A program made the translations under genes and the position numbers. A stretch of DNA of 35,059 nucleotides, taken from contig DAIDHP010000042.1 in the NCBI GenBank assembly GCA_027459625.1, forward strand, positions 1 to 35,059, written 5' to 3'. Shown in pieces: positions 8,013-18,520 of this stretch. The notes beneath the pieces were generated by a model that did not search any database, was not told where the DNA came from, and was given only the letters and a program-made list of their open reading frames with translations. This DNA comes from Chthonomonadales bacterium (GTDB lineage Bacteria; Armatimonadota; Chthonomonadetes; Chthonomonadales; CAJBBX01). How positions within the stretch are numbered: position 1 is the stretch's first letter; each line of letters starts with the position of its first letter.

Positions 8013-9413
8013 ATGAAACAGAAAACGATGTTTGAAAAAATATGGGATGCGCATGTGGTCAGAAGCGAGGAAGGGAAGCCTGCGATTCTATATATAGATA
8101 TGCATCTGGTGCATGAGGTTACTTCGGCGCAGGCGTTCGACGGGCTACGCATGACCGGACGCAAGGTGCATCGTCCAAATCTCACTGTTGCGACGATGGA
8201 TCATAACGTGCCAACCACAGACCGCTCCGCTCCTATTAAGGATAGGATCAGCAAGAAGCAGATGGATGTGTTAGCCGCTAATTGCAAGGAGTTCGGTATC
8301 CCTCTCTTCGATCTGCATCACACATTGCAAGGCGTAGTGCATATTATAGGGCCGGAGTTGGGGTTATCTCAGCCTGGCATGACCATCGTTTGCGGGGATA
8401 GCCATACCGCCACGCATGGAGCCATGGGGGCGCTGGCGTTCGGGATCGGAACATCCGAAGTGGAGCATGTCCTTGCGACGCAATGCCTTCAGCAACTGAA
8501 GCCGAAAACAATGCGGATAGATGTTCAAGGCTCCTTGCCCACTGGCGTGACTGCAAAGGATATGATCCTATCCATCATTGGCAAAATCGGTACCGACGGA
8601 GCGACGGGTTACGCGGTGGAATATACAGGTGAAGCCATCCGCAACCTATCCATGGAGGGACGCATGACCGTATGCAACATGTCCATTGAGGCGGGGGCGC
8701 GTGCCGGGATGATCGCTCCTGACGAGACGACGTTCGCATATTTGAAGGGAAAGCTCTACGCTCCCAAAGGATCCGATTGGGATGAGGCGGTTAACAAATG
8801 GAAGATGCTTGGCACCGATCCAAGCGCGGAATTTGACACCACGGTGGAAATCGATGTCTCCAAATTGGAGCCATATGTGACATGGGGAACCAATCCAGGG
8901 CAGGTTGCGCCAATAAGCGGAAGGGTCCCCGATCCGGAAACGTTCGCAAACGAGACCGACCGCAAGGCGGCGAAAGCCGCATTGGAATATATGGGGTTGA
9001 TTCCTGGAACGCCGATCAACGAAGTGAAGGTGGATCGAGTGTTTATCGGCTCCTGCACCAATGGGCGAATCGAGGATCTACGTGCCGCGTCGAAAATCGT
9101 GAAAGGCAGGATGGTGGCTCCGAATGTTAACGCCATTGTGGTTCCCGGTTCAGGCGAGGTGAAGCGGCAAGCGGAGGCGGAAGGGTTGGATAAAATCTTC
9201 ATCGCCGCAGGGTTGGAATGGCGTGAAGCCGGTTGTTCAATGTGTCTCGGGATGAATCCGGATATCCTGCAACCCGGTGAGCGATGCGCATCCACGTCGA
9301 ATAGAAACTTCGAGGGACGCCAGGGAAAGGGCGGAAGAACGCATCTTGTGAGCCCGGAGATGGCTGCGGCTGCGGCTATCACAGGACACCTGACGGATGT
9401 TCGACAGTTTTAA
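8013..9413 (+). CDS. leuC: 3-isopropylmalate dehydratase, large subunit
   Basis: Aconitase-family [4Fe-4S] subunit that, with LeuD, isomerises 2-isopropylmalate to 3-isopropylmalate. The 466 aa match LeuC. Conserved stretches include [51 protein letters not shown] and [17 protein letters not shown]. Cluster Cys residues sit in CGDSH, GSCTNG and [10 protein letters not shown]. An AGGATA precedes ATG 8013. It lies 86 bases after leuA and 53 before leuD. As cimA is also present, LeuCD probably handles citramalate in the isoleucine route too; this is known for the pathway but not shown here. Confidence 0.97.
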   Translation: MKQKTMFEKIWDAHVVRSEEGKPAILYIDMHLVHEVTSAQAFDGLRMTGRKVHRPNLTVATMDHNVPTTDRSAPIKDRISKKQMDVLAANCKEFGIPLFDLHHTLQGVVHIIGPELGLSQPGMTIVCGDSHTATHGAMGALAFGIGTSEVEHVLATQCLQQLKPKTMRIDVQGSLPTGVTAKDMILSIIGKIGTDGATGYAVEYTGEAIRNLSMEGRMTVCNMSIEAGARAGMIAPDETTFAYLKGKLYAPKGSDWDEAVNKWKMLGTDPSAEFDTTVEIDVSKLEPYVTWGTNPGQVAPISGRVPDPETFANETDRKAAKAALEYMGLIPGTPINEVKVDRVFIGSCTNGRIEDLRAASKIVKGRMVAPNVNAIVVPGSGEVKRQAEAEGLDKIFIAAGLEWREAGCSMCLGMNPDILQPGERCASTSNRNFEGRQGKGGRTHLVSPEMAAAAAITGHLTDVRQF

Positions 9414-9466
9414 CCGCTCTGATTTTCGATTTGACTGAATGTTATGAAGAAAAAGAGGAAGCTTGA

Positions 9467-10081
9467 ATGGAACCTTTTGTGAAAATAACCGGGATAGTGG
9501 CGCCTTTGGATCGCGCGAATGTGGACACCGATCAAATCATTCCAAAGCAGTTTCTAAAGCGAGTGGAGAGAACCGGTTTCGGTGAGTTTCTTTTTTATGA
9601 TTGGAGATATCAAAGCGACGGGAAAACTCCCAATCCCGACTTCGTTTTAAATTTTCCACAATATACTAGCGCGTCCATCCTTGTCGCCGCAAAGAATTTT
9701 GGAAGTGGCTCATCTCGTGAACACGCCCCTTGGGCGTTGATGGATTACGGGTTTCGAGTGATACTTGCTCCGTCATTCGCGGATATTTTCTATAACAACT
9801 GTTTCAAGAATGGACTCCTTCCCATTAAGCTCCCGGAGGAGACAATTCGGACTATCATGGATAACGCAGCGAACCAGCGCGGCTATGAACTTACCATCGA
9901 TCTTGAAAATAAGAGGATAATGGATAAAAATGGGTTCGTCATTGAATTTGACATGGATCCATTTAGGCGTTACTGCTTGTTGAACGGGTTGGATGATATC
10001 GGTTTAACACTTCAGTACTCCGATGATATCGCGGCGTATGAATCCAAGCGCCCCTCCTGGATGTGTGGGATCAGCATATAG
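9467..10081 (+). CDS. leuD: 3-isopropylmalate dehydratase, small subunit
   Basis: Swivel-domain partner of LeuC. The 204 aa are the usual length of the bacterial type. Motifs are [24 protein letters not shown] (residues 9-32), the substrate-binding [18 protein letters not shown], and [17 protein letters not shown]. An AGAGGA precedes ATG 9467. It appears to be the last gene of the first amino acid block: the next gene is 328 bases away and unrelated. Confidence 0.96.
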   Translation: MEPFVKITGIVAPLDRANVDTDQIIPKQFLKRVERTGFGEFLFYDWRYQSDGKTPNPDFVLNFPQYTSASILVAAKNFGSGSSREHAPWALMDYGFRVILAPSFADIFYNNCFKNGLLPIKLPEETIRTIMDNAANQRGYELTIDLENKRIMDKNGFVIEFDMDPFRRYCLLNGLDDIGLTLQYSDDIAAYESKRPSWMCGISI

Positions 10082-10409
10082 GGTTCGACTCCTTGTAAAG
10101 CTAGGTGATTGCAAAATTCGTCTTCCAATTATTTTTCCCAAGGAGACATCTTGGATGCTTGCTTGTGTTTCCTGATTTTGCAATTATCTCAAGCGTTATT
10201 ATTTACGCCGGAGTATTCTCACGTATAAAAAGCTAAACGCTCGATTTCCAAGCCTTGAAATAACTATTTTCACTATAGGTACGGATTGCGCACTGGAATA
10301 TCCTCGCTATGCAGAGGGACTTCCATTTCGTGAGATTGATAATTCCGTCTTCAAAATACATTGCATCTTTCGATAACTAATCCGATTTGCAGGCGGTTTA
10401 CACTTCCAT
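10082..10409. other. Intergenic region after leuD with a 10-base inverted repeat
   Basis: No gene seen. ATTGCAAAAT (10108-10117) and ATTTTGCAAT (10175-10184) are perfect inverted copies 57 bases apart, able to close a long hairpin around an internal CAAGGAGACATCTTGG palindrome-like stretch. No T-run follows, so I do not call it an intrinsic terminator. A promoter for the downstream acetyltransferase is likely here but not obvious. Confidence 0.4.
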
Positions 10410-10889
10410 ATGGAAACACCACTGATACGTGAAGCGACCAAAAAAGACATAGCGAACCTATGCACGCTCTGGCGCAAGATGATGTTTTTTCATGAGAACT
10501 TGGATGAGCGGTTTCGCTTCTCCAAGAATGCATCTCAGGAGTATTCAAGACATATTGCAAACGCATTGCATGCTGGGAATATGCGGGTGTTTGTCGCCGA
10601 AATGGAAGGGGAGATAATCGGTTACATATTTGGCGAGGTGCAGGAGCGAAGTCCGATATTCCCTGTTGGCAGGTTTGGATTCGTTTCTGATATTTACGTG
10701 GCGGAGGAGTGGCGAAGGAAGGGTGTTGGAAGGCGGCTTTTTTTCAAGATGCGGGACTGGATGTTGAAGGAGAGGATAACTGCGGTTGAACTGTTGGCGG
10801 CGGAACGAAATCCGCAATCCGTCGCCTTTTGGGAATCCCTTGGGTTTGTTTCGTATTTAAAATTATTACGCAAAGAGGAAAACTGTTGA
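10410..10889 (+). CDS. GNAT-family N-acetyltransferase
   Basis: A 159-aa acyl-CoA-dependent acetyltransferase; substrate unknown. The GNAT fold is readable: an N-terminal IREATKKDIANLCTLWRKM strand and helix, then VFVAEMEGEIIGYIFGEV. Motif A is FVSDIYVAEEWRRKGVGRRLF, where RRKGVG binds the pyrophosphate of acetyl-CoA. The C-terminal VELLAAERNPQSVAFWESLGF is the conserved motif B end. The Shine-Dalgarno before ATG 10410 is weak. It lies 67 bases upstream of leuB on the same strand and may be co-transcribed. There is no sign that it acts on branched-chain intermediates. Confidence 0.85.
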   Translation: METPLIREATKKDIANLCTLWRKMMFFHENLDERFRFSKNASQEYSRHIANALHAGNMRVFVAEMEGEIIGYIFGEVQERSPIFPVGRFGFVSDIYVAEEWRRKGVGRRLFFKMRDWMLKERITAVELLAAERNPQSVAFWESLGFVSYLKLLRKEENC

Positions 10890-10956
10890 CACGCAAGCCA
10901 TCATATATTTAATGAATGATGGCCAGGGGATAATTTGAAAAGGAGCGTACTAGCTG

Positions 10957-12033
10957 ATGGGGAAACTGATTGCGGTATTGCCGGGTGACGGCATAGGACC
11001 GGAGATTGTGGAGCAGGCTTTGCGCGTGCTGCATAAGGTTGAGGAGGCATTCGAGACAAAGTTTGATTACGAAGAGGCTTTGATAGGTGGTGTTGCGTTT
11101 GATGAAACCGGTCATCCTCTCCCTCCGGAAACGCTGTCTTTGTGTAAAAGAGCGGACGCGATCCTATTTGGCGCCGTGGGGGGGCCGAAATGGGATCAAA
11201 TACAACCGCCCACCCTTCGACCGGAGCTTGGGGCTCTTCTTCCTTTGCGCAAGGAGTTGGGGCTTTTCGCCAATCTTCGTCCCGCTAGACTTTACCCTGC
11301 ACTGGCTGGGTCCTCCGCGTTGAAAAGCGATTTGGTGGGAGGCGGATTGGATATTCTTGTGGTGCGGGAGTTGATCGGAGGCATCTATTTCGGGGAGCCG
11401 AAGGGGCGAACGGATAACGGAACGCGCGCCGTGGATACCTGCGTGTATACACAGGGGGAGATCGAGCGAATCGCTCGTGTGGGTTTTGAAGCGGCTCGGA
11501 AGCGATCGAAAAGATTATGTTCCGTGGACAAGGCGAACGTTCTGGAGACATCCAGGCTTTGGCGCGAGATGGTGACTCGAATAGGGTCGGAATACCCTGA
11601 TGTGGAACTCACTCACATTCTGGTGGACAACTGCGCCATGCAGTTGGTCCGCAATCCTGCCCAATTCGATGTAATCGTGACGGAGAACCTTTTCGGCGAC
11701 ATTTTGAGTGATGAGGCTTCGATGCTCACCGGAAGTTTGGGAATGCTTCCTTCGGCAAGCCTTGGAACAGGGACGTTCGGGTTGTATGAGCCCATTCACG
11801 GCTCCGCACCGGATATTGCTGGGCAAAACAAAGCTAACCCGCTCGCGACTATCCTCTCAGCCGCGATGATGCTGAGACATTCCTTCGCGATGGAAGATGC
11901 AGCGAAGTGCGTGGAATCCGCTGTTGAGATGGCGCTGGCGAAAGGGGCGAGAACTGCGGATATTGCTAGCGGCGGAGAGGAGATCGTTGGGACGAAAGTT
12001 ATGGGTGATATCGTAATTCGAGAAATGAATTAG
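10957..12033 (+). CDS. leuB: 3-isopropylmalate dehydrogenase
   Basis: NAD-dependent oxidative decarboxylation of 3-isopropylmalate, the third leucine step; it also serves 3-methylmalate in the citramalate route. The 358 aa fit LeuB. Motifs are [19 protein letters not shown] at the N-terminus, [15 protein letters not shown] and [17 protein letters not shown] (substrate Arg and Tyr residues). Also present are [15 protein letters not shown] (the catalytic Lys region), the metal-site run [20 protein letters not shown] and [18 protein letters not shown] (NAD-binding). GGAG lies about ten bases before ATG 10957. It is separated from leuCD by the acetyltransferase rather than joined as leuBCD. Confidence 0.97.
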   Translation: MGKLIAVLPGDGIGPEIVEQALRVLHKVEEAFETKFDYEEALIGGVAFDETGHPLPPETLSLCKRADAILFGAVGGPKWDQIQPPTLRPELGALLPLRKELGLFANLRPARLYPALAGSSALKSDLVGGGLDILVVRELIGGIYFGEPKGRTDNGTRAVDTCVYTQGEIERIARVGFEAARKRSKRLCSVDKANVLETSRLWREMVTRIGSEYPDVELTHILVDNCAMQLVRNPAQFDVIVTENLFGDILSDEASMLTGSLGMLPSASLGTGTFGLYEPIHGSAPDIAGQNKANPLATILSAAMMLRHSFAMEDAAKCVESAVEMALAKGARTADIASGGEEIVGTKVMGDIVIREMN

Positions 12034-12063
12034 TAGATACCCTTCAAGGATATGGGGATTAAT

Positions 12064-13472
<1,409 letters not shown>

Positions 13473-13539
13473 TCTCTTTAATCACTTTGACCGTCTCTCG
13501 TAAAAATGCTCAATGCAGACTTAGGAAAGAATCAGGAAG

Positions 13540-15129
13540 ATGACTCATAGAATAACCATATACGATACCACACTAAGAGATGGTGCTCAGGGAGAGGGAG
13601 TGAATTTCTCACTGACCGATAAGGTCCGCATCGCCCGAAAAATGGATGAGTTCGGCATGGACTATATTGAGGGAGGGTGGCCAGGGTCCAATCCAAAAGA
13701 CATCGATTTTTTCGAGAGCATGAAAAAGGAGCGACTATCGCATTCAAAGCTGTGCGCCTTCGGTAGCACACGACGCCCCCACCGAAAGGCGTCGGAGGAC
13801 GATTTAATTCTGCAGCTGCTTAAAGCGGAGACGCCGGTCATCACGATTTTTGGCAAGTCATGGGATTTTCATGTGACCCACGCCTTGAAGGTTTCCCATG
13901 AGGAAAACCTTGAGATGATCCATGACAGCATCACCTTCCTTAAATCCCATGTGGATGAGGTCATTTTTGACGTGGAGCACTTTTTCGACGGATACAAGCA
14001 TAACCGCAATTACGCCATGGAATGCCTGAAGGTGGCTGGAGAAGCCGGCGCATCCGTGCTAGCGTTATGTGACACGAACGGCGGTACTCTTCCAATGGAA
14101 ATCGGGGCTGTCATGGAGGATGTGATAGCTAATGCGCCCGTAGCCATTGGAATTCATTTGCATAACGATTCCGGCTGCGGAGTGGCCAACGCGCTGATAG
14201 CCGTGGATAAAGGGGCGATTCAGGTTCAGGGAACGATTAATGGATACGGGGAACGTTGTGGAAACGCCAATTTAACTTCCATCATCGCCAACCTTCGGCT
14301 GAAAATGGGGCGGGATTGCCTCGTGCACGATTCTCTGTCTCATCTTACCTCCTTGTCCCAATATATCGACGAGACGGCGAACTTGGCTCCCAACACACGC
14401 GCGCCGTTTGTGGGGCGAAGCGCCTTTGCGCACAAGGCGGGAGTGCATGTTGACGCCGTGCTGAAGCATCGTTCAACCTATGAGCACGTGGAGCCGGAAT
14501 CGGTGGGGAATACGCGAAGGATGCTCGTTTCCGAACTATCCGGTGGGAGCACCATTGTAAACAAAGCGGCGAAACATGAGTTGGACCTCACAAAATCGTC
14601 GCCTGAAACGAGGATGCTGTTGAAAAAGGTCGCCGATCTGGAACGGCATGGATATTCGTTTGAAGGAGCGGAGGCGTCGTTTGAACTGCTGCTTATGGAG
14701 ACGATGGGTACCTATCGAAAACTCTTCGATCTGGAAGGTTTTCGGGTCATTGTGGAGCAAAGATCGGATAAAACTCCCGTCACGGAAGCTACGGTGAAGA
14801 TCAAGGTCAATGGGGAGGAGCGATTGGAGGTGGCGGAGGGCGATGGACCTGTGCATGCTTTGGATTCCGCTTTGAGGAAGGCTCTACTGCACTTTTATCC
14901 GGAATTGGCGAATATCAAACTCACCGACTTTAAGGTGCGTGTGGTGGACACCAGTGATGGCACTGCGGCGAAGGTGCGCACGATCATCGATTCCACGGAT
15001 GGCGCGGAAGTTTGGAGCACCGTGGGTGTTTCGGAAAATATGGTGGTCGCAAGCTGGAAGGCTTTGGTGGAGGGCGTGGTGTATGGCATTTTACGAAAAA
15101 ACATCATCAAAACTCACCAAACCCAATGA
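13540..15129 (+). CDS. cimA: (R)-citramalate synthase
   Basis: Condenses pyruvate with acetyl-CoA to (R)-citramalate, giving 2-oxobutyrate (via LeuCDB-type steps) for isoleucine without threonine deaminase. The 529 aa and the opening IYDTTLRDGAQGEGVNFSLT with YIEGGWPGSNPKDIDFFE are typical of the CimA branch rather than LeuA. The metal motif is IHLHNDSGCGVANA; GYGERCGNANL and FAHKAGVHVDAV follow. The C-terminal dimer/regulatory domain (about 400-529) is complete, so isoleucine feedback is likely. ATG 13540 starts the conserved N-terminus. It is the last gene of its unit, followed by a hairpin terminator at 15158. With ilvB/H/C it supplies both substrates of acetohydroxyacid synthesis. Confidence 0.95.
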   Translation: MTHRITIYDTTLRDGAQGEGVNFSLTDKVRIARKMDEFGMDYIEGGWPGSNPKDIDFFESMKKERLSHSKLCAFGSTRRPHRKASEDDLILQLLKAETPVITIFGKSWDFHVTHALKVSHEENLEMIHDSITFLKSHVDEVIFDVEHFFDGYKHNRNYAMECLKVAGEAGASVLALCDTNGGTLPMEIGAVMEDVIANAPVAIGIHLHNDSGCGVANALIAVDKGAIQVQGTINGYGERCGNANLTSIIANLRLKMGRDCLVHDSLSHLTSLSQYIDETANLAPNTRAPFVGRSAFAHKAGVHVDAVLKHRSTYEHVEPESVGNTRRMLVSELSGGSTIVNKAAKHELDLTKSSPETRMLLKKVADLERHGYSFEGAEASFELLLMETMGTYRKLFDLEGFRVIVEQRSDKTPVTEATVKIKVNGEERLEVAEGDGPVHALDSALRKALLHFYPELANIKLTDFKVRVVDTSDGTAAKVRTIIDSTDGAEVWSTVGVSENMVVASWKALVEGVVYGILRKNIIKTHQTQ

Positions 15130-15157
15130 CCGTGGAGCATCCGTATTGTTATCTATT

Positions 15158-15199
15158 GCAGGCAACTCGTTCAGGCGGGTTGTCTGCTTGTTATTATTG
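15158..15199 (+). terminator. Intrinsic terminator after cimA
   Basis: GCAGGCAACTCG (15158-15169) pairs with CGGGTTGTCTGC (15176-15187), twelve pairs with G-T wobbles and a six-base loop, followed by TTGTTATTATTG. It lies 29 bases past the cimA stop. Confidence 0.7.
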
Positions 15200-15345
15200 A
15201 AGTTTCCGTTACGCGCAACTGTCGTTTTCGCAACACATTTATCAGCCGTTAACGTACCTTTCACACCCTAAATTTTTCTTCCGAGCATTTAAAACATCCA
15301 CGACAGGAACATGTTACAATATCCACAACCACACAAGCAAATAGT

Positions 15346-15375
15346 TTGAAAATCTAAATGTTTCTGGGGTATTAA
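15346..15375 (+). promoter_or_regulatory. Likely promoter for the GH172 gene block
   Basis: TTGAAA (15346-15351), then an 18-base spacer, then TATTAA (15370-15375). This lies 42 bases before the ATG and downstream of the cimA terminator, which separates the two blocks. The match is fair, not strong. Confidence 0.45.
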
Positions 15376-15417
15376 CTATTAAGATAGCTTTAACATTTAA
15401 CGCGGGAGGATAAATTG

Positions 15418-17448
15418 ATGATCGCCAAACGTATTGTCTTATTCTGTGTCATGTTCTTCCTATGCACTCCCTCCTTCGCTGTTCGAATTACCTATCCTGA
15501 TCTTGTCAAGCGGTTGTACGATCTTGACGCATTGGCGATACCTCCCGTCCCGGGAGAGAAATGTGATCAGTGGTCAAGCTACGATCGTGCGAGCAGATAT
15601 GATCCCATTACGGGTAAATACATCGATTGGGACGCCAACGGTGATAGCAACGGAGTGATCCGCATGGAGGGCAACCAGGCTGTCATGGCTGAAATGAAAG
15701 GACCAGGATGCATTTTCCTAATCTGGTCCGCAGCACCAGGAAACGGCCATGTGAAAATTTACCTGGACGGGAAGACCGAGCCAGTCGTGGACCTGCCCTT
15801 CAACGGCTATTTCAATCGTGAAAACGAGCCTTTCACCTATCCGTCGTTGGTGAATTACGTTTCAAACGGTGCGAACAGTTACATCCCCATTCCATATCAG
15901 AAATCATGCAAAATCGTAGCGGATCCCGGATGGGGCGCCTATTACCATTTTACATACGTCACTTTCCCGCCGGGCACGCACGTTCCGACGTTTACACGCA
16001 ATCTTTCCAAAGTGGACCGCGACGCACTGCAGCAGGCGGACGATATACTCAGCGGAGCTTTGGGATGCGATCCGATGTCTCCCCACATTGGGGCGAAAAC
16101 CGCACAGGGAGAATGCGTGCTCAAACCGGGGCAAACGAAAGTTTTGCATCAGTACGATGGATCGGGCGCCATTACAGGGTTCCATATCAACACCCAGTTC
16201 GCCGATCGAACGGATCAGATGGAGGGGTTACGGGATATGACAATCTCCATGTACTGGGATAAGGGAAAAATACCGTCCGTTTGGGCTCCGCTTGGTGATT
16301 TCTTCGGAACCGCTCCAGGTGTGAATTACTACCGCTCCCTGCCTCTTGGGATGACACGGGAGGGGTACTATTCTTACTGGTACATGCCCTTTAGTGACGG
16401 AGCTAAAATTGAGGTGACCAATGACGGAAAGGTTCCTCGCACCCTTACCTATTCCATCACCACCGCACCAACCATTGCGAATCCGAAGAATTTATTACGC
16501 TTCCACTGCAAATGGCATCGGGATGCGTTTCTTCCCGTCGATCCCGATCGTCAAATTGATTGGCCCATGTTGAAAACGGATGGCATGGGAAGATATGTTG
16601 GTGTGATGCTGCATGTTTGGAATCCCAAAGGCGGCTGGTGGGGCGAGGGGGACGAGAAGTTCTTCGTGGATGGAGAGAAGTTTCCCTCGACTTTTGGAAC
16701 CGGCTCCGAAGATTTTTTCGGATACGCATGGAGCAGCGACCAGCTATTTCAGAACGCATTTCATGACCAAACCTACAACGATGGCGGAAGCAAGGGGAAT
16801 ATCAGCGTCAATCGCTGGGAGATAGCGGAAAACGTTCCGTTCCAAAAGAGATTCGAGGGAGATATTGAGAAGTACTTCCCCAATTCTCGCCCCACGCTTT
16901 ATGCGTGCACGGCGTATTGGTATCAGAAAGCTGGCGAGGAGGATAGATATCCCGAGTTGCTTGTGTCGGATCGCACAGGTTACCCCTTTATGCATCCCCC
17001 GATGACTTTCAAAGTTCCCGGGGCGTTGGAAGGAGAAAAAATGAATGTTCTCTCCATTTCCGGGGGTATCACCCAAACACAGGATTTGAGCGGATTTGAA
17101 GGTCAATGGAGTGGTGACGCTCAGTTGTGGTGGACGGAAGCGAAGCCGGGCGATACCCTCTCGTTACAGATACCCGTCGACAAGGATGGCAATTACAGGA
17201 TTGACGCTCAGTTCACCAAGGCGCATGATTACGGAATCGTGCAACTCAGTATGGACGGGCGAAAACTTGGTGATCCTATAGATTTCTACAACGGTTCTGT
17301 GGTCCCAACCGGACAACTTGTTCTAGGATCCATGCATCTTATGGCGGGGAATCACGTGCTTGAGGCGAAGATCGTTGGCGCCAATCCAAACGCCATAAAA
17401 AGTTATATGTTCGGTTTGGACTATGTTCTTCTGTCCCCCGTGCAATAA
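15418..17448 (+). CDS. Secreted GH172 (DUF2961) family protein
   Basis: A 676-aa exported protein with a signal peptide ending near SFA (about residue 22). The body is the DUF2961 fold, now glycoside hydrolase family GH172, whose known members act on fructofuranose- or arabinofuranose-containing glycans. Recognisable parts are QWSSYDRAS, GVIRMEGNQAVMAEMKGPGC, SAAPGNGHVKIYLDG, YYSYWYMPFSDGAKI and FGTGSEDFFGYAW. The Glu of GSEDFF (about 431) and a Glu 21 residues earlier (about 410, in WWGEGDE) match the spacing I recall for the two catalytic Glu residues of the founding enzyme. From about residue 540 a second beta-rich domain ends GLDYVLLSP. ATG 15418 follows GGGAGGA. The next gene starts 12 bases after its stop. 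Substrate is not predictable from sequence. Confidence 0.85.
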   Translation: MIAKRIVLFCVMFFLCTPSFAVRITYPDLVKRLYDLDALAIPPVPGEKCDQWSSYDRASRYDPITGKYIDWDANGDSNGVIRMEGNQAVMAEMKGPGCIFLIWSAAPGNGHVKIYLDGKTEPVVDLPFNGYFNRENEPFTYPSLVNYVSNGANSYIPIPYQKSCKIVADPGWGAYYHFTYVTFPPGTHVPTFTRNLSKVDRDALQQADDILSGALGCDPMSPHIGAKTAQGECVLKPGQTKVLHQYDGSGAITGFHINTQFADRTDQMEGLRDMTISMYWDKGKIPSVWAPLGDFFGTAPGVNYYRSLPLGMTREGYYSYWYMPFSDGAKIEVTNDGKVPRTLTYSITTAPTIANPKNLLRFHCKWHRDAFLPVDPDRQIDWPMLKTDGMGRYVGVMLHVWNPKGGWWGEGDEKFFVDGEKFPSTFGTGSEDFFGYAWSSDQLFQNAFHDQTYNDGGSKGNISVNRWEIAENVPFQKRFEGDIEKYFPNSRPTLYACTAYWYQKAGEEDRYPELLVSDRTGYPFMHPPMTFKVPGALEGEKMNVLSISGGITQTQDLSGFEGQWSGDAQLWWTEAKPGDTLSLQIPVDKDGNYRIDAQFTKAHDYGIVQLSMDGRKLGDPIDFYNGSVVPTGQLVLGSMHLMAGNHVLEAKIVGANPNAIKSYMFGLDYVLLSPVQ

Positions 17449-17460
17449 GGGGGAATGGAC

Positions 17461-18456
17461 ATGCGTATATTGGTCAATTTGCCTGAAGGTTTTTTTAATC
17501 ATTTAGCGTTGAAGAAAGCGTTCCAAAGGTTACGGAATAGAGGGGGGCTTCGCCTCTCCTCTCATAACACGTCGGAGGAGATATTAACCGACTTGAAATG
17601 GGCGGACGCTGTCATTATGTGGTCCTGGCCGGAGTTGACCGACGAGTTATTATCTATGGCTGACGGATTAAAGTTTGCCGGGCATCTGGATATAACGCAG
17701 CGTGCGGCGCTGGTGGAGCTTAGGCATGGATTAACGGTATCGGTATCGCGTGGAGGTTTCTCGCCTGCGGTTGCGGAGATGGCGATAGCCTTAATCCTTA
17801 ACTGTCTTAGAAGGGTGAGCGATTATCACAGTCAAATGCGTGTCGGCGTGGAGAGATGGGTGGATCGATTTCCTGATGACATAAACCCATCGGAGCGAGA
17901 GTTGACGGGAGCGAGGGTGGGCATCATAGGTTTTGGCGGGGTCGGAAGGCGGCTTGCGTATCTGCTAAAACCCTTCGATTGCGAATTGAGAGGCTATGAT
18001 CCCTACGTTTCCAAGGAGAATATGGGCGAATATGCCGTTAGTAAAACGAGTTTGCACACCTTGCTTGCGGAATCCGAAATAATTGTTCTCTGCGCCGCCA
18101 CCAATAATGGCACGAAACGACTTATCGGTGAGGAGCAGATAGCGTTGTTTTCCATTGACTCACTTTTCGTGAACGTTGCGAGGGCGGCATTGGTGGATAC
18201 GGATGCGTTGATACGACGCTTGGAGCGAGGGGATATGATGGTGGCTTTGGATGTGTTCGACATGGAGCCTCTGGATCGCCATTCACGTTGGCGATCTCTT
18301 CCGAACGCATATCTTACGCCGCATCGCGCGGGAGGGATATCCTCTTCCGTGGTGAGAATTGTGAATTGGCTTGTGGATGATTTTGAGGCTTTTTTGGACG
18401 GCATGCCAAGGTCGCACGCATTGGAGGAATGGATGCTGAACGGATTGGATTTGTGA
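17461..18456 (+). CDS. D-isomer-specific 2-hydroxyacid dehydrogenase
   Basis: An NAD(P)-dependent 2-hydroxyacid or 2-ketoacid oxidoreductase of 331 aa. The nucleotide-binding domain has ARVGIIGFGGVGRRLAYLL. The catalytic triad is visible as Arg in NVARAALVD, Glu in DVFDMEPLD and His in LTPHRAGG. The N-terminal substrate domain ends in the SPAVAEMAIALILNCLRR helix. ATG 17461 was preferred over 17455 because AGGGGG at 17448-17453 is too close to the latter. It lies 12 bases after the GH172 gene and 64 bases before the first exporter, so it probably belongs to the same operon. Close subfamilies include phosphoglycerate and glyoxylate/hydroxypyruvate reductases; I cannot choose among them. Confidence 0.88.
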   Translation: MRILVNLPEGFFNHLALKKAFQRLRNRGGLRLSSHNTSEEILTDLKWADAVIMWSWPELTDELLSMADGLKFAGHLDITQRAALVELRHGLTVSVSRGGFSPAVAEMAIALILNCLRRVSDYHSQMRVGVERWVDRFPDDINPSERELTGARVGIIGFGGVGRRLAYLLKPFDCELRGYDPYVSKENMGEYAVSKTSLHTLLAESEIIVLCAATNNGTKRLIGEEQIALFSIDSLFVNVARAALVDTDALIRRLERGDMMVALDVFDMEPLDRHSRWRSLPNAYLTPHRAGGISSSVVRIVNWLVDDFEAFLDGMPRSHALEEWMLNGLDL

Positions 18457-18520
18457 GCAAGGAACTGGCTGGAGATGATGGGCGATATGTGCCGGATCAC
18501 AAAACGAAGGAGACAGAAAT

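Noticed and set aside
10078-10096. GGGTTCGACTCC after leuD, resembling a tRNA T-loop
   Set aside because: The flanking bases do not form a five-pair T-stem, and the leuD coding sequence occupies the place where the rest of a tRNA would be. There is no CCA or acceptor pairing.
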